Positions 16,208 through 25,200 of a stretch of DNA of 64,000 nucleotides are shown one piece after another. The stretch is from JBCBTD01 sp039818825 (lineage in GTDB: Bacteria; Pseudomonadota; Alphaproteobacteria; Geminicoccales; Geminicoccaceae). Location: contig JBCBTD010000009.1 of the NCBI GenBank assembly GCA_039818825.1, forward strand, positions 1-64,000, read 5' to 3'. The position numbers and the translations under genes are program-made. Under the pieces are notes generated by a model that searched no databases, was not told the origin of the DNA, and was given only the letters and a program-made list of their open reading frames with translations. Position 1 is the first letter of the stretch; each line of letters opens with the position of its first letter.

Positions 16208-17560
16208 TCATTCGGGTAGAGGCTCGGGGCGCGCGACCTTGATTTCCGGGCCGTAGCGGGCAAGCCACCAGAGCAGCACCAACGCCGGCAGCGCGAACAC
16301 CGTCGAACTGACGAAAAACCAGAACCAGCCGACAGCATCGGCATAGAAGCCCGACGACGGGACGATGACGAACTTGCCGAAGAGCTGCATGAACGACGTC
16401 AGCAGCGCGTACTGCACTGCAGTGTAAGCGACGTTGCAGAGGCTCGACAGGAACGCGACGAACACCGCCGTGCCGAGCCCGCCCGACAGGTTTTCCGCGG
16501 CGATCGTCAGCACGAACAGCGGCAGGTTCGGGCCGGCGAGAGCGAGCAATGCGAACATCAGGTTGGAGGCGGCCATCAGCACGGCCGCCAGAATCATGCT
16601 GCTCACGAGGCCCACCCGGAACACCACCAGACCACCGATCAATCCGCCGGCAATGGTCATCCAGACACCGAACAGCTTGGTCACGTCGGCGATCTGCGCC
16701 TTCGTGAAGCCGACATCGATGTAGAAGGGATTGGCGAGCAACATCAGCAGGACGTCGCTGGCCTTGTAGACCGAGACCAGCGTCAGCAGTACGACCGCGA
16801 CCCTGAGCCCGTGGCGCGCGAAAAAATCGCGGAACGGCGCCACCACGGCGTCCTCGACCCAGGCGCGGACACTGCGCCGCGTTTCAGCTGGGCCGAAGCT
16901 CGATCCGGGTGGCTCGGGGATGGCGAAAACCGTGACCATGCCAACCAGGACGAAACCGGCCATCACCGTGTAGGCGGCTTCCCAACTTGCCGCGTCGGCG
17001 ATGCGCAGCGCGCCCCACGTGGCGACGAACATGCCTACCCGATAGCCGAGCACGACGACACCGGCACCGGCGCCGAGCTTGCTTTCGGGCAAACTCTCGA
17101 CGCGGTAGGCATCGATCACGATGTCCTGGCTGGCCGAGAAGAACGCCACCGCCACGGCCATCAGCGCCACCACGTAGAGGCCCGTCGCCGGATCGGTCTG
17201 CCCGAGCGCATACACCGAAGCGAGGAGGCCGACTTGCGCGGCCAGCATCCAGCCGCGCCGGCGGCCGAGCCACGTGGTCAACGGCGGCAGGGGCAGCCGG
17301 TCCATCAGCGGCGCCCAAGCGAACTTGAAGGTGTAGGGTGCGAAGGCGAAGGCGAAGAGCCCGATCGCAGCACGGCTAACGTCGGCCTCGCGCAGCCATG
17401 TGCTGAGCGTCCCGGCGATCAGCATGATCGGCAGCCCGGACGAGAAGCCGAGAAACAGGATAGCCACCACACGCCGGTCGGCGTAAACGCCGGCCAGATC
17501 GCGCCACGAAGCAGCGCGGGCCCGAAACGACGGCCCGACGCCGCTCGAGGCGGACCTCAT
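16208..17560 (-). CDS. ampG: AmpG-like MFS permease
   Basis: Major facilitator of the AmpG family, which imports anhydromuropeptides from peptidoglycan turnover. The 450-aa protein has about 12-14 hydrophobic helices. Family landmarks are FLGFSSGLPIMLIAGTLSTWL near residue 36, FAPYTFKFAWAPLMDR near residue 72, and FFSASQDIVIDAYRVE near residue 140. The start overlaps the stop of the upstream polysaccharide-export gene as ATGA, so it is the third gene of an envelope operon. Whether it carries muropeptides or another sugar is not shown. Confidence 0.88.
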   Translation of the reverse strand: MRSASSGVGPSFRARAASWRDLAGVYADRRVVAILFLGFSSGLPIMLIAGTLSTWLREADVSRAAIGLFAFAFAPYTFKFAWAPLMDRLPLPPLTTWLGRRRGWMLAAQVGLLASVYALGQTDPATGLYVVALMAVAVAFFSASQDIVIDAYRVESLPESKLGAGAGVVVLGYRVGMFVATWGALRIADAASWEAAYTVMAGFVLVGMVTVFAIPEPPGSSFGPAETRRSVRAWVEDAVVAPFRDFFARHGLRVAVVLLTLVSVYKASDVLLMLLANPFYIDVGFTKAQIADVTKLFGVWMTIAGGLIGGLVVFRVGLVSSMILAAVLMAASNLMFALLALAGPNLPLFVLTIAAENLSGGLGTAVFVAFLSSLCNVAYTAVQYALLTSFMQLFGKFVIVPSSGFYADAVGWFWFFVSSTVFALPALVLLWWLARYGPEIKVARPEPLPE

Positions 17561-18117
17561 CCAGCAGTCCCCTGAAGATCGATGATGTCGCCAGGGCGAA
17601 GCGCCTCGTCGACCGTGGCCAACCGTTCGACGCCGCCGCGGCGCAGGCTCAAGGAATCGGCCGTGCTCACCGAGCCGCCGGCACGATCGATCGCGTCGGC
17701 GAGGGTCATGCCGGCTTCGAAAGGATAGCTGCCGGGTTTGGCGACAGCACCCTGGATGAAGAAGGGCCGGTGCGCGAGCATCGTGACCGTCACCTGCGGA
17801 TCGCGCAGATAGCCGTCGGCGAGTGCAGCAACCACGTCGTCTCGGAGTTGGCTGGGCGTCCGCCCGTACGCGTCGACGGCGCCGACCAACGGCAGGGTGA
17901 CCATGCCATCGCGGTCGAGTTCGTGCTCGCCCGAAAGATCGGGCTCCCCCTCCACCTTGATCGCGACCCGATCGCCCGGCGCGAGACCGGCACCATCGAC
18001 AGTGGTCGCGTCGACCGCGCCTGGTTCACTGCCCACGCTGACCGTGCAACCCCCGAGCACGAGAGCCACGAGGCCCACGAGCGGCAACGACCATCCCCTG
18101 GTCCGCGCGCGTGCCAC
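17557..18117 (-). CDS. Short polysaccharide export lipoprotein (Wza/BexD-type)
   Basis: A 186-aa lipoprotein with signal peptide and lipobox LVLGGC. A Poly_export domain follows (LAPGDRVAIKVEGEPDLSGEHE..., about residues 45-110), then a single SLBB-like domain (FFIQGAVAKPGSYPFEAGM..., about residues 120-180). It lacks the long C-terminal region and transmembrane helix of full Wza proteins. The GTG start at 18117 abuts the beta-barrel gene stop, and its own stop overlaps ampG as ATGA. A role in moving a polysaccharide across the outer membrane is inferred from family and neighbours; no glycosyltransferases or Wzc/Wzx are in view. Confidence 0.85.
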   Translation of the reverse strand: MARARTRGWSLPLVGLVALVLGGCTVSVGSEPGAVDATTVDGAGLAPGDRVAIKVEGEPDLSGEHELDRDGMVTLPLVGAVDAYGRTPSQLRDDVVAALADGYLRDPQVTVTMLAHRPFFIQGAVAKPGSYPFEAGMTLADAIDRAGGSVSTADSLSLRRGGVERLATVDEALRPGDIIDLQGTAG

Positions 18118-19401
18118 TCAGTACCGCCCGAGGACCGAAAACAAGATCAGGTTTCGGTCGAACTCTCGTAGCGTCTCGTTGGAGGTGCGGCGGGTGTAGT
18201 CGTACGAGGCGCGGAACGAAAGATAGCGATTGACCGAGTATTGCGCGCTGACACCGGCGCTGACGGTGTCGTCGATGCGGGGGCTCTCGATGTCGTCGAG
18301 GCGGTCGTAGTCGACGAACGCCGACGTGACCAAGCGCCGGCTGGCGATGTAGCTCAGATCGGCCAAGGCATTGGTGCGCAGACGGCCGGTGCTCACAAGT
18401 GAGTCCGTCGGCTCGAACGCTTGCCCGCCCTGGACGTTGAGGAGCCAGCGCGGCGAGAGAATGAAGTCGAGGTCGGCGGAAAACGTGAACCCGAACTGAT
18501 CGTCGACGCGCTCGTCGGCGAAGCTCCCGTACTCGACACCGGCGGCGAACTCGCCTTCGATCCGCCGATCCAGGTCCAGGGTCGTGCCGAGCAGCAGGCC
18601 GTAGCGGTCCGACGAGCGATCCCTGAGGCCAGGCGTATCGTCGAAGGTCGTGGTTCGGTAGCGGAACGTGGTGAAGAGGTCGTAGGAACGGCTGACTTGG
18701 TGGCCCACGCGCAGCGACGTAGCGACGTTGAGCCGATCGCGACCAGCGTTGAGATTGACGCCGGCGAGATCGAGCGGTGCGTACTCACGCCTGGCCGCTC
18801 GGCCGTCGAGTTGGACGAACGTACGCTGACTGCGCGCGAAGAAGCGGGCGGCGCCGCGGTAGACGTCGAACTTGGATATCCGCAGGATCGACCGTCGGTC
18901 GGGGTCCGTGGAGTCGTCGTGGCCGCGATCGAAACCAACCACGCCGCTGACGAACATGTTCCGCGTGAAATCGAACTGGCCGCCGCCTTCGACCGTGAAG
19001 TCGTCGTAGTTCTGGGAGGTGAACTCGTCGTACCGCGCGAGTTCCGCAGTCCCCTGGAGAAAGACGTCATGACGCTGGCTGTTCGATTGCACACGAACGC
19101 CAGGAGTGACGATAGCAGCATAGTCCGACTGCTTGGCGCGCAATTCGCCACCGCCCACAGGCACGCCGGTGCCTGGAACGGCGAAGATGTTGTCGGTGTA
19201 GAGCGCGGTGACACCGAACTCGCTGAAGACGTCGAACTTGCCGAAGCGCAGGCCGCGCTGCTCGAAGTCGTCGAGTTCCTGTGCAAGCGCAGTCCAGCCG
19301 ACCCCGCACCAAGCGAGACCAGCGACCGCCAGAGCGGCCACACCACACCAGCGGTTGCGTCGACCGTAGCGCATAGGCGAATCCAAGAACGGGCTTGCCA
19401 T
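18118..19401 (-). CDS. Outer-membrane beta-barrel protein (BBP2-like)
   Basis: Predicted about 427-aa outer-membrane protein. An N-terminal signal peptide (AALAVAGLAWCGVGWTALAQ) is followed by alternating polar/aromatic strands and a C-terminal aromatic residue (FSVLGRY), typical of beta-barrels. A GVTALYTDNIFAVP segment resembles the BBP2_2 family often found with exopolysaccharide genes. Start uncertain: ATG 19401 or 19374, neither with a clear ribosome binding site; the longer frame to 20160 is antisense to the phosphatase. It heads the operon with the export lipoprotein and ampG. Confidence 0.82.
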   Translation of the reverse strand: MASPFLDSPMRYGRRNRWCGVAALAVAGLAWCGVGWTALAQELDDFEQRGLRFGKFDVFSEFGVTALYTDNIFAVPGTGVPVGGGELRAKQSDYAAIVTPGVRVQSNSQRHDVFLQGTAELARYDEFTSQNYDDFTVEGGGQFDFTRNMFVSGVVGFDRGHDDSTDPDRRSILRISKFDVYRGAARFFARSQRTFVQLDGRAARREYAPLDLAGVNLNAGRDRLNVATSLRVGHQVSRSYDLFTTFRYRTTTFDDTPGLRDRSSDRYGLLLGTTLDLDRRIEGEFAAGVEYGSFADERVDDQFGFTFSADLDFILSPRWLLNVQGGQAFEPTDSLVSTGRLRTNALADLSYIASRRLVTSAFVDYDRLDDIESPRIDDTVSAGVSAQYSVNRYLSFRASYDYTRRTSNETLREFDRNLILFSVLGRY

Positions 19402-19491
19402 CAAGGCTTTCCCGGTCATTCCTAACGCAGTTGTTTGCCGCACCCGAAAGCAAAAGGCCAGGGCGACCAGCGTCCAGGACGGAGTGGGAAC

Positions 19492-20289
19492 GTGTTCGAC
19501 TTCGGGCTCAAACGCCGGTCGGAGCGACATACCAAGGAGCAGGTGCCACAAACAAGGGGGACGCGTGCCGCCGTGGCGCCGGGCACGCGCGTGTATGCCG
19601 TCGGCGACGTCCACGGCCGCCTGGACCTGCTGATCGCCCTGGAATCGCGGATTGCAGAAGATGCGGCTGGCATTCGGGGCTGCGAGCGCCGGATTCTGGT
19701 GATGCTCGGCGACTACGTTGACCGCGGCCGCTGGAGCCGCGGCGTCCTCGACCATCTGTGCGATCCGCCGCCCGCAGGTTTCGAGCGAGTGTTGCTTTGC
19801 GGCAACCATGATTGGTGGATGCAACAGTTCCTCGACGAGGAGGGCGATCCACTCCCATGGTTGACGGCGGGTGGCGACATGACGCTGGAGAGCTACGGCG
19901 TCGACGTCATCGGCTCGCTGGCCGAACCGGGAGCGATCGGTCGCTTGCGCCAACGCTTCGCCCGCCGGGTGCCGCCAGCGCATCGTCGACTCCTGAACAA
20001 GCTCGTCTTCATGCACAACGAGGGCGACTACCTGTTCGTGCACGCGGGGATTCGCCCGGGCCTGCCGCTCGAACACCAGGAACGACGGGACCTGATGTTC
20101 ATCCGTGAGCCGTTCCTGAGCGAGCCCGGCGATCTCGGCGTCGTGGTCGTCCACGGTCACACCATCGTCCGCGAGCCGGTCGTCACCAGCAACCGGATCG
20201 GCATCGACACCGGGGCTTGGCGCACCGAACGGCTGACGGCCGCGGTGTTCGAGGACCGTTCGTTTCGCTTCCTATCGACGGAAGCCTAG
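19492..20289 (+). CDS. Serine/threonine-type metallophosphoesterase (PPP family)
   Basis: Bacterial PPP-like phosphatase of about 265 aa. The three metal-binding motifs are GDVHGRLD (about residues 40-47), GDYVDRGRWS (about 77-86) and GNHDWW (about 107-112), and HAGIRPGLP and VVHGHT supply the C-terminal ligands. The GTG at 19492 is preceded by GGAG, which I take as the start. It is divergent from the beta-barrel/export operon, and similar phosphatases are common beside exopolysaccharide genes. Targets unknown: phosphoproteins or dinucleotides are both possible. Confidence 0.87.
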   Translation: MFDFGLKRRSERHTKEQVPQTRGTRAAVAPGTRVYAVGDVHGRLDLLIALESRIAEDAAGIRGCERRILVMLGDYVDRGRWSRGVLDHLCDPPPAGFERVLLCGNHDWWMQQFLDEEGDPLPWLTAGGDMTLESYGVDVIGSLAEPGAIGRLRQRFARRVPPAHRRLLNKLVFMHNEGDYLFVHAGIRPGLPLEHQERRDLMFIREPFLSEPGDLGVVVVHGHTIVREPVVTSNRIGIDTGAWRTERLTAAVFEDRSFRFLSTEA

Positions 20290-20340
20290 ACGGCCATGGT
20301 CGGGATTGAACCGCGGCCCGCACCGGCCGATGGCGGTGCC

Positions 20341-22200
20341 ATGTCAGGACACGGACGCCCACGGGCGCGATCGACCGCGCGCCGCGTCGCCGCTGCGCTA
20401 CTCGCTGTCGCCGCGGTCAGTGCCTGTGCCGCCGACGGCCCGACCGAGTTGGAGAATGCCGCCGCCGCGCAGCTGAGCGGTGACCCTGTCCCCTACGAAG
20501 TACGCGTCAGCGGGAACGTCGACGAAGAGCTGCAAGCGTTTCTGGAGAGCGTGAGCGAAGCGAAAGCGGACGAAGGCGACCCGCCGCGATCGTTTCTGGC
20601 ACTCCGCCGGCGCGGCCGCACCGATGCCGACCGCCTGAAGCAAGCTTTGGCGTCGAAGGGCTACTACGACGGCGCCGTGGTCGCTGACGTGACGGCGGCA
20701 CCTGGCCGGCCGGACACGGATCTCGCCCTGGTGCAGTTCGAGGTCACCACCGGACCGGCCTACCGGTTCGCCGCACTCCAGATCGACGTCCAGGCCCCAG
20801 ACGACGGGTACGTGCCGCCGTCGCTCGATGGCCTCGGCCTGGTCCGCGGCGAAACGGCGGCGGCCGAGACCGTGCTCACAGCCGAGCAGTCGCTGCTCGA
20901 GAGAGCGCTCGATGGCGGCCGTGCCCGGGCGGCGCTGGGCGAACGGGAAACGATCATCGACCGCGATACCAAGACCATGGACGTGACGCTGCGGATCGCG
21001 CCCGGGCCAGTGGTCGAACTCGCGGCGCCGACCTTCACCGGCGACGACAGCGTCGACCCCGCATATCTCGCCAGCTACGCAAAATGGGAGGCGGGAGAGA
21101 CGTACAACCCGGACCTGATCCGCGACATGCGCCGCGATCTCGTCGGCACCCAGTTGTTCACCTCGGCAACGGTCGAGCTCGCCGACGAGCCCGGCCCGGA
21201 CGGCCGGGTGCCGGTGATCATCTCGCTGGACAAGCGTGCGCGTCGCACCGTCTCCGCCGGCGTTCGCTACCAAACCGACGGTGGACCGGGCGGCTCGGTC
21301 TCGTGGGAGCACCGGAACCTCTTCGGCGCGGGCGAACGGTTCCGGATCAGCGCCGACGCGGACCTGTTGCGCCAGTTCTTCGGCGCCGATCTCCGCAAGC
21401 CCAACATCCTGGGCCGCGACAGCGCCTTGCTGGCCGATGCATCGATCGAGCGCCAGGACACCGACGCCTTCAAGAGCAACTCAGCGACGGCCGGCGTCGG
21501 CCTCGAGTACAGCTTCTCCACGGTCCTCAACGCAACGCTCGGGTTGCGCTATCGGGCCAGCGACGTCGACGACAACGTCACCGGACGCGAGCAGTTCGAT
21601 CTGCTGTCCGTACCAGCGGTGCTCCGCTACGACGGCACCGACAGTCTGCTCAACCCGCAGCACGGGGCACGCCTGTCCGGCGAGTTCACCCCGTTCTGGG
21701 ACGTTCGCAAGACCGACTTGCAGTTCAACCGAATGCTCGTCGAGGGTTCGACTTATCTCAAGGTGAGCCGGGCACCCAACGTGGTGCTGGCGTTCCGTGC
21801 CGCCTACGGCAGCATCTTCGGCGCCGATACGTTGTCGATCCCCGCAACCGAACGCTTCTACGCCGGCGGCGGCGGCTCGATCCGCGGCATCCCGTACCAG
21901 CGCGCGAGCCCGCTCGACGCCAACGGCGACCCGATCGGTGGTCGCTCGCTGATCGAGTTCTCGACCGAGATCCGCTACGACTTCACGGAGACCATCGGCG
22001 CGGTGGCGTTCGTCGACGGCGGCGCCGCATTCGATCAGCCGGTCGCCGACTTCGAAGACGACCTACGCTTCGGTACCGGCGTCGGTCTGCGGTACTACAC
22101 GCCGGTTGGACCGCTACGCGCCGACGTCGCCGTGCCGGTCGATCGGCGTAGCGGCGACGACGCGTTCCAGCTCTACATCAGCCTTGGCCAGGCTTTCTGA
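20341..22200 (+). CDS. tamA: TamA, outer-membrane translocation/assembly module (Omp85 family)
   Basis: BamA-family outer-membrane protein working with TamB in outer-membrane protein or lipid homeostasis. N-terminal POTRA repeats (VRVSGNVDEELQAFLE..., about residues 55-290) precede a 16-strand barrel domain ending ...LYISLGQAF with a terminal Phe. The motif YAGGGGSIRGIPYQR near residue 510 is the Omp85 (V/I)RGF-type L6 loop. ATG 20341 gives 619 aa; ATG 20296 would add 15 residues. The signal region AALLAVAAVSACAADG contains a lipobox-like VSAC, unusual for this family. Confidence 0.92.
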   Translation: MSGHGRPRARSTARRVAAALLAVAAVSACAADGPTELENAAAAQLSGDPVPYEVRVSGNVDEELQAFLESVSEAKADEGDPPRSFLALRRRGRTDADRLKQALASKGYYDGAVVADVTAAPGRPDTDLALVQFEVTTGPAYRFAALQIDVQAPDDGYVPPSLDGLGLVRGETAAAETVLTAEQSLLERALDGGRARAALGERETIIDRDTKTMDVTLRIAPGPVVELAAPTFTGDDSVDPAYLASYAKWEAGETYNPDLIRDMRRDLVGTQLFTSATVELADEPGPDGRVPVIISLDKRARRTVSAGVRYQTDGGPGGSVSWEHRNLFGAGERFRISADADLLRQFFGADLRKPNILGRDSALLADASIERQDTDAFKSNSATAGVGLEYSFSTVLNATLGLRYRASDVDDNVTGREQFDLLSVPAVLRYDGTDSLLNPQHGARLSGEFTPFWDVRKTDLQFNRMLVEGSTYLKVSRAPNVVLAFRAAYGSIFGADTLSIPATERFYAGGGGSIRGIPYQRASPLDANGDPIGGRSLIEFSTEIRYDFTETIGAVAFVDGGAAFDQPVADFEDDLRFGTGVGLRYYTPVGPLRADVAVPVDRRSGDDAFQLYISLGQAF

Positions 22201-22219
22201 GAGGAACCCCGACCGCCCG

Positions 22220-25200
22220 ATGCTTCGCCTGTTGCTGTTCTTCGCTGGGTTGCTGCTGCTGCCGGTCTTGCTGGTGGCCCTCGTCCTCCTTGCGCTCCAG
22301 AGTCAGGCAGTCCGCACCCAGGCGGTTGCCGTCGTCAACGACCTCCTGCCGACCGTCGAGTTGCACGACCTAGGGCCCGGGCTGCCGTTCCAACTGGGCG
22401 TCGGCAGCGTACGGCTGAGCGACGACGATGGCGTGTGGCTCGAAGTCGAAGGCATCGACGTCGCCTGGAACCCATGGCCACTGATCGACGGTATGTTGGT
22501 CGTCGACCGGGTCGTGGCATCGACGATCGTCGTGCATCGAGCGCCACGAGCAGAACCGGCCGCAGAGGCACCACCGGACGCGGAGCCGGCCACGGAGCCG
22601 TTCGCTTGGCCCGCCTCATTGCAGGCGTTCCAGCTGCAGCGCCTCGCGGTCGAACGCCTGGTGCTGGATGAACCGGTGATCGGTCAGCCGGTGGAAGCGA
22701 ACATCGACGGCACCGCCCAGAACCTCGACGGCACCACGATCGAGGCACGGCTGGCGGTCCGACGCATCGACCGCGAGACGCTGACGTTCGACCTCGATTT
22801 CGGCCTCGATCTCGCGGCCAAGACACTCGCAGTCGACGTCGCCTTCGACGAGACTTCGGGGCTGGTTGCCGGCCTCGCCGGCAATCCCGCGCTGGAGCCG
22901 ACGACGCTCCGCATCAGCGGCCAAGGTCCCCTTGCCGCTTGGCCGGCCCGACTGGACGCCGCCGCCGGCGACGTCGCGAGCGCCGGCATCGACGTCGTGG
23001 TCGGCCTGGACGGTGCGCTCTCGCTGGACCTCGACGGCGTGGTCACCCCAGGTGCCGCACTCGGCGACGGGCCGCTTGCGGAACTGGTGCGCGAGGGAGT
23101 CACGATCGCCGTGCTCGTCGAGCCGACGGCCGACGGCGTCGCCCTCACCGATCTGGACCTCGAGACCGGGTGGCTCCAGGTCACGGGCAGAGGCGAACTC
23201 GCGGGCGAACAGGTCAGCGGCACGCTGGCGGCGAACTTGGACGATGCGTCACCGCTCGCGCCGTTGCTCGGTCAGCCGGTGTCTGGCGCTGCAAGACTAG
23301 CCGCCGACATCGAGGGCAGCCTGCCGTTGCCCACGGTCGAAGCCGCGCTCGAGGTCGACGATCTGGTCGCCGGCAAGTTGCAGCTCGAGGCACTTCGCCA
23401 GACCGTCGAGGTAACACCGGTCGACGAAGCGATGGCCATCGTCGTCGACGGCACCGCCTCCGGTCTCGCGCTCGAAGGTCCGTCCGGCACGTTCGAAGAG
23501 GAGCTGGAGCTGCGCGTCGAAGGCGTCATCGACCCCGCCGGCCCCTTCGCCTTCGAGACGGTGGAGCTAGCGGCGCGCAGCGCCGCGTTGCAGGCTTCCG
23601 TGGTCGGCGATCACCAGGAGGGTGCTGTCGACGCCGAACTGTCGTTGGAGCTTCCCGATCTGACGCGGTTCAGAGCCCTGAGCGAGTTGGCCCCGGCCGG
23701 CCGACTGGGGCTCGACACGACAGCGCAGCTGGCCGACGGCTTCGGCAATGGCGCGTTCGACATGACCGCACGCGGCGATGGTCTCCAAGACCTGCCAGCA
23801 CCATTGGCGGCGCTCATCGGCAGCGCGCTGTCGGTCGACGTCGAGGGGGCCCTCAGCGGTGGCACGACCGCACGGCTCACGGAGCTGTCCATCGCCGGTG
23901 ACAATCTCAGCGTATCGGGCGATGCAACGGTCGACTGGGCTGGCGGCCCGCTCGACGCAGGGCTCCAGATCGCGGTCGCCGACCTCCGCCCGGTCGGCGA
24001 GGACCTCGGGCAACCCCTAGCCGGCCGATTGGACGTCACGCTGGACGCTTCGGGCACACTGGCCGAGCCCGATGCCGAGGTCGAGATCGCGGTGGCCGGA
24101 CTGGAAGCCGCTGGCTTGGTCCTGGGTGACGCCGCGGTCGAAGCGACCGCGAGCGGTGCGACGGACGATCTCGCGGGTCGGCTGCAAGCGTCGCTGACCA
24201 AAGCCGAGGGCGTCGTCGCCCTGGCGACCGACTATCGCTACACCCCAGATCTCGTCAGCCTGGCCGGACTGTCGCTCACCGCCCCGGGGCTCGCGTTCGC
24301 GGGCGATCTCGACGTCGCACCGGCGACGCCCGCCATCGACGGCCAGCTCCAAGGCGGATCGTCCGACTTGGCGTCGCTCGGCCGCTGGCTCGGCCAAGAC
24401 TTGGCTGGTCAGCTCGATCTCGACGCCGAGTTCAGCTCGACCGCTGGCCAGGCCGTCGGCCTGACGGCCTCCGCATCGGCCGTTCGCGGGACATTCGGCA
24501 GGGTCAGCGACCTTGCCGTCGACGCGACGGTGTCGGACGCGTTGGGCGAGCCGACGATCGATGCCAGCGTGAACCTCGGCGGCTTCGAACAGGGAACGAC
24601 GACGGTCAGCCGTGCTGCGCTGAGGGCGACGGGAGCGTTGAGCGGCCTCGCCATCGAGCTCTCGGCTGACGGCAACGCGCCGGACCCCTTCTCGGTCACC
24701 GGAACCGCGCGGGTCGCGCAGAACGACGCCGGCACCGCCGCGACGCTCGAAACGCTCGACGGCGCCTTCGCCGAGGTGCCGATGCGGCTGCGGGCACCTG
24801 CAACGGTAAGGCTGGAGGGCGCCACCGTGACACTCGACGGCCTCGATCTGGAGGTCGACACGGCGCGGTTCCAGGTGGAGGGTCGGCTCGGCAGCGACCG
24901 GGTGTCCGGCCAGTTGCGTTTGGCGGAGTTCGATCTGGGGACCCTGGAAGCGCTCGGCGGCCCCGAGCTCGCGGGGACCGTTCAGGCGACGGTCACCCTG
25001 CAGGGGACGCCTGCAGCACCGGCGATCGAAGGCAACGTCGACGTGGTCGACCTGGCACTCGATGCCGGCGACGACGCTGAAAAGCTGGGCGTGAGCCAGC
25101 GTTTCACGTTGAGCGGTGGTCAATTCGCCACCGAATTGCGAACCGACGGCCTCGGCGAGCCGCCTTTCGGGGCCAGCCTGACGGTCCCGCTGGGGCTCAG

